From a bacterium (lineage in GTDB: Bacteria > Verrucomicrobiota > Verrucomicrobiia > Limisphaerales > UBA11358): a stretch of 64,000 bases of DNA. Numbering within the stretch: the stretch's first letter is position 1; the number at the start of each line of letters is the position of its first letter. The position numbers and the translations under genes are program-made. Positions 1 through 8,737 of the stretch are shown here, piece after piece. The notes below the pieces were generated by a model that was given only the letters and a program-made list of their open reading frames with translations, had not been told where the DNA came from and searched no databases. The stretch lies in NCBI GenBank assembly GCA_021813325.1, contig JAKALA010000002.1, forward strand, positions 62,001 through 126,000. Reading direction: 5' to 3'.

Positions 1-231
1 GGTTTTATCATAAACCGCGAAACCGCCGTTGATGAATTCCACAAAATGGTTGGTGCCGGCGGCACCCATGGTGTCGGGCGGGGTGGTGAAACCGCTAATC
101 GGCGCGATGTCGTAGTAATTCAACCCGGCGAAATTGGTGATGACCGTTTGGGCTGGCAACGGGCTTATTCCGCAGAAAAACCATCCAATCAAGACATAAC
201 GACAACAGGTGATTAGGGAAATCGGCTTCAT
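1..231 (-). CDS. Secreted protein of unknown function, 5' end only (truncated by window edge)
   Basis: An open frame runs without a stop from an ATG at 231 down to base 1, giving 77 residues. The N-terminus has a short positively charged start, a hydrophobic stretch (about residues 9-25) and a small-residue/Ala-Gln junction typical of Sec signal peptidase cleavage (Leu-Pro-Ala-Gln near residue 28). The mature start contains Pro-Pro-Asp-Thr-Met-Gly-Ala-Ala-Gly and a following Asn-His-Phe-Val-Glu-Phe-Ile-Asn-Gly motif; I have the impression this recurs at the start of large secreted beta-rich verrucomicrobial proteins, but I cannot name the family. The gene diverges from the S53 protease gene. 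Function unknown; the coding call rests on the intact frame plus signal peptide. Confidence 0.6.
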   Translation of the reverse strand, partial: MKPISLITCCRYVLIGWFFCGISPLPAQTVITNFAGLNYYDIAPISGFTTPPDTMGAAGTNHFVEFINGGFAVYDKT

Positions 232-515
232 ATTCAAAGTTCAGTAAAAATGATCAAAAACTTTAAAATTGGCGACATCTTAATTGTTGGTGTTTTGTGT
301 CTAAATTTTGTTCACTGTGTCGTATTCAAGAAAATGAATCGCTCGTTTCTTGAGTGGGGAATAAATCTATAAATGCTTTTGAAGTTTATACTTAAGTCGT
401 AAAAATTGACTCCAATATTGGTCCGGTCGGAATTGGCATCAATTGCGCTTTGATGGGTGAAAAATCCTTGGGTATTCTTAAAGCCAAACCTGACCCAGCC
501 GATTTAACCAGAATC
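232..515. other. AT-rich divergent intergenic region
   Basis: About 280 bases between two divergently oriented secreted-protein genes. It is clearly richer in A and T than the flanking genes, as expected for a region with two divergent promoters, but I could not settle on a convincing -35/-10 pair or an inverted repeat. The frame of the S53 gene stays open upstream to an ATG at 450, but the extra 22 residues are hydrophilic and would sit in front of the signal peptide, so I treat 450-515 as non-coding. Confidence 0.4.
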
Positions 516-3500
516 ATGAAGTGCCATCGACACGATGGGAGAATTTTGGGTGTATTTTTTCTGCTTTGCGTAATTTTTTCTTGGCCGGCTTCTGCCGTTG
601 AACGGAAGCAGTTTCCCGGACACCTGCTTCCGGCCAAGGCCCGCCAAAATTTGGAAGGCGACTTGGCGGACACGAATCAGCTGCATCTTTCCTTTAGTTT
701 GCCTTTGAGAAGTGAACCCAGCTTGGACGAATTCATTCGGGAACTCAGCGACCCCGCCAGCAAAAATTTTCGTAAATTCATTACCCCCCAAGAGTTTGCA
801 AATCGCTTTGGCCCCTCGCAGGCTGACTACGACACCTTGCTGACATTTGTCCGGACCAATGGTTTTCAAGTGACGGGAACTCATCCCAACCGGGTGTTGG
901 TGGATGTGGTCGGGTCGGTCGCCACAGTGAATCGGGTGTTTGGGATTAAGATGCGTCGTTATCGGCATCCCCGAGAAAACCGCGATTTCTTTGCCCCGGA
1001 TACCACGCCGGCCATTACCGCGCCGGTTACTTTGTTGGAAGTGAGTGGGTTGGATAATTACTCGCTGCCGCGCCCCAAACTGCGTTTGCAGCCCAACAAC
1101 GCCCCTAATGCGGCGACGCCCCTGATCGGTTCCGGTCCCGGCGGGTCGTATCGTGGAAACGATTTCCGCGCGGCGTATGTGCCGGGCACGTCCCTGACGG
1201 GCGCGGGGCAGTCGGTGGGCTTGCTGCAATTTGACGGTTATTATTCGAACGACATTGCGTCCTACATCAGCCAGTCAGGCATTCAGACGAGTGTGGTGCT
1301 GACCAACGTGCCCATTAACGGCGGCGTCAGCACGCCCGGCAGCGGCGTGGCGGAGGTCTCCTTGGACATTGAAATGGCCATCGCCATGGCGCCGGGACTG
1401 GACAAAATCTACGTTTACGAAGGCCCTAATGGCAGCACCCCCTGGTCCACGATTCTCAGCCGCATGGCGAATGACAATCTGGCCAAACAATTGAGCTGTT
1501 CCTGGGGCGGGGGCGGTGTGGACCCAACCTCCGAGCAAATTTTCAAACAAATGGCCGCGCAGGGACAGTCGTTTTTCAACGCTTCCGGCGATTCGGACGC
1601 CTTCACGAACAGCGTGCCTTTCCCGGCGGACAGCACCAACATTACGCAGGTCGGCGCCACCACGCTGACCACCAGCAGCGCCGGCGGACCTTATGTGTCG
1701 GAAAAAGTTTGGAATCAAAACAACGGCACCGGCAGCAGTGGCGGTCTCAGCACCTACTACAAGATTCCGTTCTGGCAAACCAATATCAACATGGCCGCCA
1801 ACGGCGGTTCCACCACGTATCGCAACATTCCCGACGTGGCGTTGACTGGCGATAATATTTATGTGGTTTACAACAACGGCAGCTACGGAATTTTTGCCGG
1901 CACCAGTTGCGCCGCGCCGCTCTGGGCGGGTTACATGGCGCTGGTGAATCAGCAGGCGCAAATGGCCGGGCTGGCGCCCGTGGGATTTGTAAACCCGCCG
2001 CTCTATGCGATGGCCAATACGCCGGCTTACAGCGCGAATTTCCACGATGTGACCACCGGCAACAACACGAATGCCAACAGCCTTTCGCTCTATTACGCCG
2101 TGGCCGGCTATGACCTGTGCACGGGATTGGGCACACCGAACGGAACCAATTTGATCAATGCCCTGGCTCCCGTGGTGGCGGCTCCGAATTTGCAGGCGGA
2201 CGGTTGGACCTTGATCGCCGAAAGCGCCACGCCGGCCAACGGCGAACTGGACCCGGGTGAAACGGTGACGATCAGTTTTGCGCTCATCAATCGCGGTGGG
2301 TTGCCCACCGGCAATTTGATCGCAACCTTGCAGACAAACAGCGGGGTGTTGGCCCCGAGCGCGCCGCAAACTTACGGCGCGTTGGCGGCGCTGGGGGGCA
2401 CGGCAAGCGGCACCTTCACGTTTACCACGGCGGGCGATTGCGGCTCGAATATTGTGGCGAATTTGCAGCTTCAAGACGGCACCAACGATTGGGGCACGAT
2501 GGCCTTCACCTTGCCCTTGGGGCGAAGTTACGGTTTAACCGGGAATTTTGACGAGGTGCTGGCCCCCGACCTGCCGGCGGCCTGGACCAACAGCATCATC
2601 CAAGGTCCAACGGCCAACTGGGTCACTTCCGGGACGACATATGATGGCGCTCCCAATGCCGCCTACATTCCCGATTCGGCCAGTATGGGGCAGAGTGCCT
2701 TGGTTTCCCCTACGATTTGGATCCATGCCACCAATGCTCAACTGACATTCAAACATAATTACAATCTGGAAATCAGCATCGGTTCTACTGGTTTCGGCAA
2801 AAACCTTACTTACTATACTAACTATTACGATGGTGGCGTTCTGGAAATTCAGATTGGGAATGCTGCTTTTACGGACATCATCAGCGCGGGCGGGAGTTTC
2901 GTTTCCGGCGGCTATAACTGCACGCTCGCCACGACTTCGGACAATCCGCTGGGCGGACGCTCGGCTTGGTCCGGCAATTCAGGTGGATGGACAACGACCG
3001 TGGTTAATTTACCCGCTGCGGCCGCTGGTCAGGCCATCAAATTGCGCTGGAACTGCGCCTTTAATACTGGCAACAGCGCGATTTTAAGCGGCTGGTATGT
3101 GGATTCGGTGCATATCACGGACGATCCGCCCGCCTGTCTGTCCGTATTTGCGGATCTGGCGGTTGGCCAGTCGTTATCATCCAACTCGCTGGCCTACGGA
3201 CAGAATTTAATTTATAGCCTGGGCGTTACCAATTTGGGTCCGCAACCGGCGGCAAATGTCTCCCTTGCCGACACATTACCCGACAATACCACGTTTGTTT
3301 CCGCCACATCCAATGGCAGCTATGCGGCCGGGGCGGTCACATTTCTGGTGGATTCCCTGCCGGTTGGCGGCAGCACCAATTTTACCCTCACGCTTGCCCC
3401 GCAATCCGGCATAACTTTCACAAATACTTTAAGCGCCAGCAGCGTCACGCCGGAACTCGATCCAATCAATAATCAAGCCAGTTTGGTGTCCCAACAAGAC

Positions 3501-6500
3501 GCGCCCATCCCGGCGGCGATTGTCACCGGGCCGTCCGCTCAACTCATCGAGTGTGGCGGCAATGCGTCGGTTGTGACCACAGTCACCGGCACGCCGCCTT
3601 TGAAACTGCAATGGAGCGTGGATAATGTTCCCGTGGCGGGCGCCACGAATCTGACGCTGCAACTTACGAATATTCATTTGCCGGACCACCTCATCACTGT
3701 CGTCGTCACTAATCTTTATGGCGGTGCCACCAACAACGTCCTCCTGAGCGTTCAAGATACATTGGCGCCTGTGGTCACACTCAACGGCAGCACGCCGATG
3801 TATGTGGAATTGGGGCAGGCTTTTGTTGATCCCGGCGCGACGGCGGTGGATGTCTGCTCCGGAACTTTGGCGGTCCAGGTCAGCGGCTCTGTGAATTCCA
3901 GTGCGGTGGCCACGAATACGCTTACTTATTGGGCGGATGATGGCAACGGCCATACCAATGCAGTGACGCGGACGGTGATGGTGCGGGACACGACGGCGCC
4001 GGTGATCACCTGGAGTTTTACGAATTTGGTTTTGGCGGCCAATACCAATTGCGCGGGAACGATGCCGGACGTGACGTCCACCAATTTCATTCTTGCGAGC
4101 GATCTGTCAGCCCCGTTGTCGTTTGAGCAAAGCCCGACGAACGGCGCGGATTTGGCGCTTGGCACCAACACGATTGTCATCGCCGTTTCCGACGCGTATG
4201 GCAATACATCATATTCGACCAATTCCATTCTGGTTCAGGATCAGACTCCGCCGCAATTTGTGACCCAGCCCCAGGATCAAACCAACTACGCGGGCGATTC
4301 TGCGGTGTTGAGTGCGATAGCCACAGCCTGCACGCCCGTCAGGCTTCAATGGTATTTCGGCACGAACGTGCTCACCAGCCAGACGAATAGCTCGCTAACT
4401 CTGACGAACCTCACCCTGGCAGTCGCCGGAAATTACTCGGTAGTCGCGACGGCTGCGGGTGGCTCCAGCACGAGTGCGGTGGCGACGCTTACCGTGAATT
4501 TGCTGCCCGCCACGATGAACCTGATTTCGTCGATCAATCCTGCGGGGTATCGGGATGGAATCGCGTTTAGCGCCGTTGTTTCTCCAACCAATGTTGCCGG
4601 CTCCATTCAGTTTTTTACAAATGGCATCGCTTTCGATTCAAAAACTTTGGCTGCGGGTGCGGCGGTATCTTCGATCATTTCGACGTTGCCTCGCGGGACG
4701 AATGCTGTTCAAGCCGTCTATTCCGGCGACAGCCTGCATGAAATGGCAACCAACACGCTGGCGCAAATTGTGACCAATCATCCTCCAAGTGTTGTCACGG
4801 CGTTCTACACCAATCTTATGGGCGAGGCACTGTCCATTCCGATGGTGGATTTGGCGACAAACTGGAGCGATGCGGATGGGGATGCATTATCGCTGGCTTT
4901 TGTCAGCAACAGCACCAACGGTGTCGTAATCACGAACACCGGCAGCGCCTTGGTCTATTCAAATGGTAATAATGTTCCTGACCAATTTACCTGCACGATC
5001 ACTGACGGCTTTGGCGGCACCAATTATCAAACGGTGAAGATCGCCCCTGCGCCGCCAATCATATTGTGGAGTAATACGAATTGGGTAATGGCGGCGGACA
5101 CGAATTGCGGCGGGTTGATGCCGGACGTGACGACCACGAATTACATCATTGCGAATGATTTGTCTGGGGTGTTGAGCGTGACGCAGGATCCGACGAACGG
5201 GGCGAGTTTGTTGCTGGGCACCAATGTGGTGGTGATCACGGTGGCGGATGCGTGGGGGAATACATCATTTTCAACCAATGCGGTAGTGGTCAAGGACGAG
5301 ACGGCGCCAGTGATCACGCTGAACGGGAGCAATCCGATGTTGCTCGAACTGGGTCAGAGCTATGTGGAGCCAGGAGCGGTGGCTTTGGACGCCTGTGCGG
5401 GCGGGGTGAGTGTTCTTGTCAGCGGGAGCGTGAATGGGAACGTGGTGGGGACGAATGTGATCCGCTACACGGCGGATGACGGTCGTGGGAACACGAACTT
5501 GGTGACACGGACGGTGGTGGTGCGGGACACAACGCCGCCGGTGATCGCGTGGAGCTTCACGAATTGGGTGATGGCGGCGGACACGAATTGCGGCGGGTTG
5601 ATGCCGGACGTGACGACCACGAATTACATCATTGCGAATGATTTGTCTGGGGTGTTGAGCGTGACGCAGGATCCGACGAACGGGGCGAGTTTGTTGCTGG
5701 GCACCAATGTGGTGGTGATAACGGTGGCGGATGCGTGGGGGAATACATCATTTTCAACCAATGCGGTAGTGGTCAAGGACGAGACGGCGCCGGCGATCAC
5801 GCTGAACGGGAGCAATCCGATGTTCCTCGAACTGGGTCAGAGTTATGTGGAGCCGGGCGCGGTGGCGTTGGACGCCTGTGCCGGCGGGGTGAGCGTTCTT
5901 GTCAGCGGGAGTGTGAATGGGAACGTGGTGGGGACGAATGTGATCCGCTACACGGCGGATGACGGGCGTGGCAACACGAACGTGGTGACGCGGACAGTGG
6001 TGGTGCGGGACACAACGCCGCCAATCATATTGTGGAGTAATACGAATTGGGTAATGGCGGCGGACACGAATTGCGGCGGGTTGATGCCGGACGTGACGAC
6101 CACGAATTACATCATTGCGAATGATTTGTCGGGGCCGTTGAGCCTGACGCAGAATCCGACCAACGGGACGAGTTTGCTGCTGGGAACGAATGTGGTGGTG
6201 ATCACGGTGGAGGATGCGTATGGCAATGCAGCATTTTCGACCAATTCCATTCTGGTTCAGGATCAGACTCCACCGCAATTTGTGACCCAGCCCCAAAGCC
6301 AGACCAACACAGTTGGAGGCACCGTCAGCTTTACCGCGCTGGCTACCGCTTGCACGGTTGAGGAATTTCAATGGTTTTTTAACAGCACCCTGTTGGATGG
6401 TCAGACCAACGACGTGCTGACGTTGGCCAACCTGCAAACCACCAATTCCGGCATCTACAAGGTTGTGGTCACGTCGTCCGGCGGCTCGGCGAGCAGCAAA

Positions 6501-6737
6501 TCTGCCGGATTATTTGTGACAGTGACGGGATCCTATGTCAGCGCTAACGTGCCGCTGGCTTTGAGTGGCATGCCCGGGACGAACTATGTTTTGGAGACAA
6601 GCACCAATATATTTTTGCCCAATAGTTGGGTGCCGTTTGCGACTAATACGCTCGGCAGCGATGGGAACTGGCACTTTTACGACCCGGATATGGGGATGTT
6701 CAGCCAACGTTTCTTCCGGTTGCGCCAAGCTCCTTGA
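516..6737 (+). CDS. Secreted S53 (sedolisin/kumamolisin-type) serine-carboxyl protease with Ig/HYR repeat stalk
   Basis: A 2,073-residue secreted protein. The ATG at 516 is chosen because a good signal peptide (hydrophobic core, Pro-Ala-Ser-Ala end) begins there. Order of parts: signal peptide; Pro-kumamolisin activation domain (about 40-190); S53 catalytic domain (about 215-560) with Glu280 and Asp284 four apart, Asp359 in a Gly-Asp-Ser-Asp motif and the Gly-Thr-Ser nucleophile at Ser464; a CARDB/DUF11-like region; Ig-like, HYR and DUF5011-like beta modules (about 1000-2000); and a short C-terminal module ending in Phe-Phe-Arg-Leu-Arg. All S53 catalytic residues appear present, so an active, probably acid-acting endopeptidase that self-processes its propeptide is expected, displayed outside the cell on a long repetitive stalk. 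The tandem repeat near the 3' end is annotated separately. tilS follows after 15 bases. The substrate cannot be predicted. Confidence 0.9.
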   Translation: MKCHRHDGRILGVFFLLCVIFSWPASAVERKQFPGHLLPAKARQNLEGDLADTNQLHLSFSLPLRSEPSLDEFIRELSDPASKNFRKFITPQEFANRFGPSQADYDTLLTFVRTNGFQVTGTHPNRVLVDVVGSVATVNRVFGIKMRRYRHPRENRDFFAPDTTPAITAPVTLLEVSGLDNYSLPRPKLRLQPNNAPNAATPLIGSGPGGSYRGNDFRAAYVPGTSLTGAGQSVGLLQFDGYYSNDIASYISQSGIQTSVVLTNVPINGGVSTPGSGVAEVSLDIEMAIAMAPGLDKIYVYEGPNGSTPWSTILSRMANDNLAKQLSCSWGGGGVDPTSEQIFKQMAAQGQSFFNASGDSDAFTNSVPFPADSTNITQVGATTLTTSSAGGPYVSEKVWNQNNGTGSSGGLSTYYKIPFWQTNINMAANGGSTTYRNIPDVALTGDNIYVVYNNGSYGIFAGTSCAAPLWAGYMALVNQQAQMAGLAPVGFVNPPLYAMANTPAYSANFHDVTTGNNTNANSLSLYYAVAGYDLCTGLGTPNGTNLINALAPVVAAPNLQADGWTLIAESATPANGELDPGETVTISFALINRGGLPTGNLIATLQTNSGVLAPSAPQTYGALAALGGTASGTFTFTTAGDCGSNIVANLQLQDGTNDWGTMAFTLPLGRSYGLTGNFDEVLAPDLPAAWTNSIIQGPTANWVTSGTTYDGAPNAAYIPDSASMGQSALVSPTIWIHATNAQLTFKHNYNLEISIGSTGFGKNLTYYTNYYDGGVLEIQIGNAAFTDIISAGGSFVSGGYNCTLATTSDNPLGGRSAWSGNSGGWTTTVVNLPAAAAGQAIKLRWNCAFNTGNSAILSGWYVDSVHITDDPPACLSVFADLAVGQSLSSNSLAYGQNLIYSLGVTNLGPQPAANVSLADTLPDNTTFVSATSNGSYAAGAVTFLVDSLPVGGSTNFTLTLAPQSGITFTNTLSASSVTPELDPINNQASLVSQQDAPIPAAIVTGPSAQLIECGGNASVVTTVTGTPPLKLQWSVDNVPVAGATNLTLQLTNIHLPDHLITVVVTNLYGGATNNVLLSVQDTLAPVVTLNGSTPMYVELGQAFVDPGATAVDVCSGTLAVQVSGSVNSSAVATNTLTYWADDGNGHTNAVTRTVMVRDTTAPVITWSFTNLVLAANTNCAGTMPDVTSTNFILASDLSAPLSFEQSPTNGADLALGTNTIVIAVSDAYGNTSYSTNSILVQDQTPPQFVTQPQDQTNYAGDSAVLSAIATACTPVRLQWYFGTNVLTSQTNSSLTLTNLTLAVAGNYSVVATAAGGSSTSAVATLTVNLLPATMNLISSINPAGYRDGIAFSAVVSPTNVAGSIQFFTNGIAFDSKTLAAGAAVSSIISTLPRGTNAVQAVYSGDSLHEMATNTLAQIVTNHPPSVVTAFYTNLMGEALSIPMVDLATNWSDADGDALSLAFVSNSTNGVVITNTGSALVYSNGNNVPDQFTCTITDGFGGTNYQTVKIAPAPPIILWSNTNWVMAADTNCGGLMPDVTTTNYIIANDLSGVLSVTQDPTNGASLLLGTNVVVITVADAWGNTSFSTNAVVVKDETAPVITLNGSNPMLLELGQSYVEPGAVALDACAGGVSVLVSGSVNGNVVGTNVIRYTADDGRGNTNLVTRTVVVRDTTPPVIAWSFTNWVMAADTNCGGLMPDVTTTNYIIANDLSGVLSVTQDPTNGASLLLGTNVVVITVADAWGNTSFSTNAVVVKDETAPAITLNGSNPMFLELGQSYVEPGAVALDACAGGVSVLVSGSVNGNVVGTNVIRYTADDGRGNTNVVTRTVVVRDTTPPIILWSNTNWVMAADTNCGGLMPDVTTTNYIIANDLSGPLSLTQNPTNGTSLLLGTNVVVITVEDAYGNAAFSTNSILVQDQTPPQFVTQPQSQTNTVGGTVSFTALATACTVEEFQWFFNSTLLDGQTNDVLTLANLQTTNSGIYKVVVTSSGGSASSKSAGLFVTVTGSYVSANVPLALSGMPGTNYVLETSTNIFLPNSWVPFATNTLGSDGNWHFYDPDMGMFSQRFFRLRQAP
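5055..6240 (+). repeat. Near-identical 483-bp tandem repeat inside the S53 gene (about 2.5 copies)
   Basis: The same string (cgaattgcgg followed by cgggttgatg) recurs at 5101, 5584 and 6067, a spacing of exactly 483 bases (161 codons) each time, and the flanking bases are almost unchanged between the first two copies. Each unit encodes one HYR-like beta domain plus one DUF5011-like domain. The third copy is partial and diverges from about 6130 on. A more diverged ancestor unit lies at about 3770-4250. The low divergence points to recent unequal recombination, so copy number may vary between strains and may be mis-assembled from short reads. Confidence 0.92.
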
Positions 6738-6752
6738 GGAAGAGGAAATTCG

Positions 6753-8225
6753 GTGCAGCTTGCCCGGCGACGGGGAAATGGCAACAATGACGGCGTGAAT
6801 GATTTGCTCCAGCGCGTGGAATCCGTCGTGAATCGTCGGAAGCTTTTTTCGCGCGGAAAAAATATTCTCATCGCGGTTTCCGGCGGGGTTGATTCCATGG
6901 TGTTGGTTGAGGTTTTAAACCAGCTCGCATCAAAGTATCGCTGGCGAATTGCGCTCGCCCATTTCAATCACCAATTGCGGGGAAGGGCGGGCCAGTTGGA
7001 TGAAAAACTGGTTCGCTTGACCGCAAAAAAGCTGAATCTCCCGTTATATACAGGGCGCGCCAACGTTGCCCAATATGCGCGTCGGGCAAAACTCTCAATT
7101 GAAATGGCGGCGCGGAAATTGCGTCACGAATTTCTGGCCCAAACTGCGCGCGCTCAAAAAACGGATGCCGTCGCTCTGGCGCATCATGCCGATGATCAGG
7201 TGGAATTGTTCTTCCTCCGGCTGTTTCGGGGGGCGGGCGGCGAAGGCCTGGCGGGCATGAAATGGCAATCAGCATCGCCCGCTGATTCGCGGATCAAGTT
7301 GGTTCGCCCGTTGCTGGGTTTTGCCAAGCACGAATTGCTGGAGTTTGCGCAAGCCGGCAACGTCAAATTCCGCCAGGATCAAACCAACTTTTCCACGGAA
7401 TTTCTCCGGAACCGGATTCGCCATAAACTGTTGCCCCGGCTAAAACAAGATTACTCGCCGGGCATTGCCAGGGCTGTTTTGCGCTTAATGAACATTGTCG
7501 GGGCTGAGGCTGAACATGTGGCCGAATGTGCCCGGCATTGGTTGCGGGATTTTCGGCGGTTTTCACCGCCAACTGGCAAGTCCCGAGGACGAAGAAAGAA
7601 TGCGCCCATGGCCATTCAATCGTTTACGGTTTTACCGCTGGCGGTTCAACGCAAAGTGTTGCAACTCCAGCTAACGGAAATGGGCGTCCAGCCCGATTTT
7701 GATCTGATCGAGGAATTGCGCGTTGCCGTCGGTCAGTGGGTGACGGTGGAAAACGGGCGGTCAATTGCGCGCGAAGCATCCGGGGAAGTGATTTGTCGCA
7801 AGCCCATGGCACACGGATTCGATTTGGCGGAATGTCCGTGGCAATTGACTGGTCGCGCCGGGCATGTCTTCTTTGGTTCTCGGAAATTCTGCTGGCAACT
7901 GAAGGCCAAAAAAAACTTCGCTCTCCCTCGGAAACAGTTGCCGAGCGAATTTTTCGATGCCGACCGGATCGGAAAAAGGATTGTTTTGCGGCATTGGCGG
8001 GCCGGGGATCGCTTCCAGCCGATGGGTTTCAAGTCCGCCGTCAAGTTGCAGGATTTGTTCGTGAATGCCAAAATCCCGGCGGCGCAACGGCGCAGATTGG
8101 TTTTGGCGGCAACCGAAGCGGGGGAAGTCTTCTGGGTGGAAGGTTTGCGGATTGGTGAGAAATTCAAAATTTTGCCCGAAACGAAGCGGGTATTTGGCTT
8201 GAAATGGTCCGAAATAGGCGCTTAA
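6753..8225 (+). CDS. tilS: tRNA(Ile)-lysidine synthase TilS
   Basis: Modifies the wobble cytidine of the tRNA-Ile CAU anticodon to lysidine using ATP and lysine, which changes charging from Met to Ile; cytoplasmic and essential in most bacteria. The 490-residue protein has the PP-loop motif Ser-Gly-Gly-Val-Asp-Ser at residues 43-48, the His-His-Ala-Asp-Asp-Gln motif near 145, and the C-terminal TilS domain with Leu-Arg-His-Trp-Arg-Ala-Gly-Asp-Arg-Phe and Lys-Leu-Gln-Asp-Leu-Phe. The GTG start at 6753 is supported by an AGAGGA Shine-Dalgarno six bases upstream, one of the few clear ones in the window; GTG at 6796 is an alternative. It follows the S53 gene by 15 bases, but a functional link is unlikely. 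Confidence 0.93.
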   Translation: MQLARRRGNGNNDGVNDLLQRVESVVNRRKLFSRGKNILIAVSGGVDSMVLVEVLNQLASKYRWRIALAHFNHQLRGRAGQLDEKLVRLTAKKLNLPLYTGRANVAQYARRAKLSIEMAARKLRHEFLAQTARAQKTDAVALAHHADDQVELFFLRLFRGAGGEGLAGMKWQSASPADSRIKLVRPLLGFAKHELLEFAQAGNVKFRQDQTNFSTEFLRNRIRHKLLPRLKQDYSPGIARAVLRLMNIVGAEAEHVAECARHWLRDFRRFSPPTGKSRGRRKNAPMAIQSFTVLPLAVQRKVLQLQLTEMGVQPDFDLIEELRVAVGQWVTVENGRSIAREASGEVICRKPMAHGFDLAECPWQLTGRAGHVFFGSRKFCWQLKAKKNFALPRKQLPSEFFDADRIGKRIVLRHWRAGDRFQPMGFKSAVKLQDLFVNAKIPAAQRRRLVLAATEAGEVFWVEGLRIGEKFKILPETKRVFGLKWSEIGA

Positions 8226-8230
8226 TTCGC

Positions 8231-8259
8231 TTTACACTGTTGATGTGAATAACTATCTT
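8231..8259 (+). promoter_or_regulatory. Candidate sigma-70-type promoter for rpsO
   Basis: TTTACA at 8231-8236 and TATCTT at 8254-8259 are separated by 17 bases, the ideal spacing. They sit just behind tilS, and transcription would start about 12 bases before the rpsO ATG. Seen by eye only; the -10 box matches 4 of 6 consensus positions. Confidence 0.35.
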
Positions 8260-8278
8260 CCCGAACTCATTTTAAATT

Positions 8279-8536
8279 ATGGAAGCTAAGACGAAGACGA
8301 TTGAAGCATTTAAAACGCACGCCAAAGACACCGGTTCTGCCGACGTGCAAGTGGCCCTGTTGACGCAGCGTATCAACCATTTGACCGAACATTTGCAGAC
8401 CAACAAGAAAGATCACAGCTCGCGCCGCGGGCTGCTCATGATGGTCAGCCAGCGCCGCCGCCTGCTTGACTACCTGAAAACGACCGATTTGAGCCGTTAT
8501 CAGACCGTGACCAAGAAACTCAAGCTCCGCAAGTAA
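8279..8536 (+). CDS. rpsO: 30S ribosomal protein S15
   Basis: An 85-residue S15 (the family is usually 85-90 residues), a primary binder of 16S rRNA that also contacts the intersubunit bridge. Recognisable features are [13 protein letters not shown] near residue 17, Arg-Ile-Asn-His-Leu-Thr-Glu-His-Leu, and Ser-Ser-Arg-Arg-Gly-Leu followed by Gln-Arg-Arg-Arg-Leu-Leu-Asp-Tyr-Leu. The rpsO-pnp gene order is the classical bacterial arrangement, and the pair is probably transcribed together. Confidence 0.97.
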   Translation: MEAKTKTIEAFKTHAKDTGSADVQVALLTQRINHLTEHLQTNKKDHSSRRGLLMMVSQRRRLLDYLKTTDLSRYQTVTKKLKLRK

Positions 8537-8552
8537 GTCGTTTATCAATTTG

Positions 8553-8595
8553 CGGCGGCGTGGCTTTCCCCAACTTCTTAGCCCGCCGCCGTTTT
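8553..8595 (+). terminator. GC-rich hairpin between rpsO and pnp (weak terminator or RNase processing site)
   Basis: CGGCGGC at 8553-8559 can pair with GCCGCCG at 8585-8591, followed by TTTT. The loop is long (25 bases), so termination would be partial at best. In Escherichia coli this intergenic space holds a terminator and the RNase III site that lets PNPase autoregulate; a similar role here is an inference from position only. Confidence 0.35.
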
Positions 8596-8737
8596 GGAAT
8601 CTGGTTGTAACGCGAACGGCTTGATTCCTTAACCAAACAACTCGCGTAAAAATACTGCCGCCTTCGGGAAATTTCATTCAGCTCCGAAGCATTTCGGGGT
8701 TCACTGAAGTTCCTCTGGAGGCGGTGGAACACTAAGT

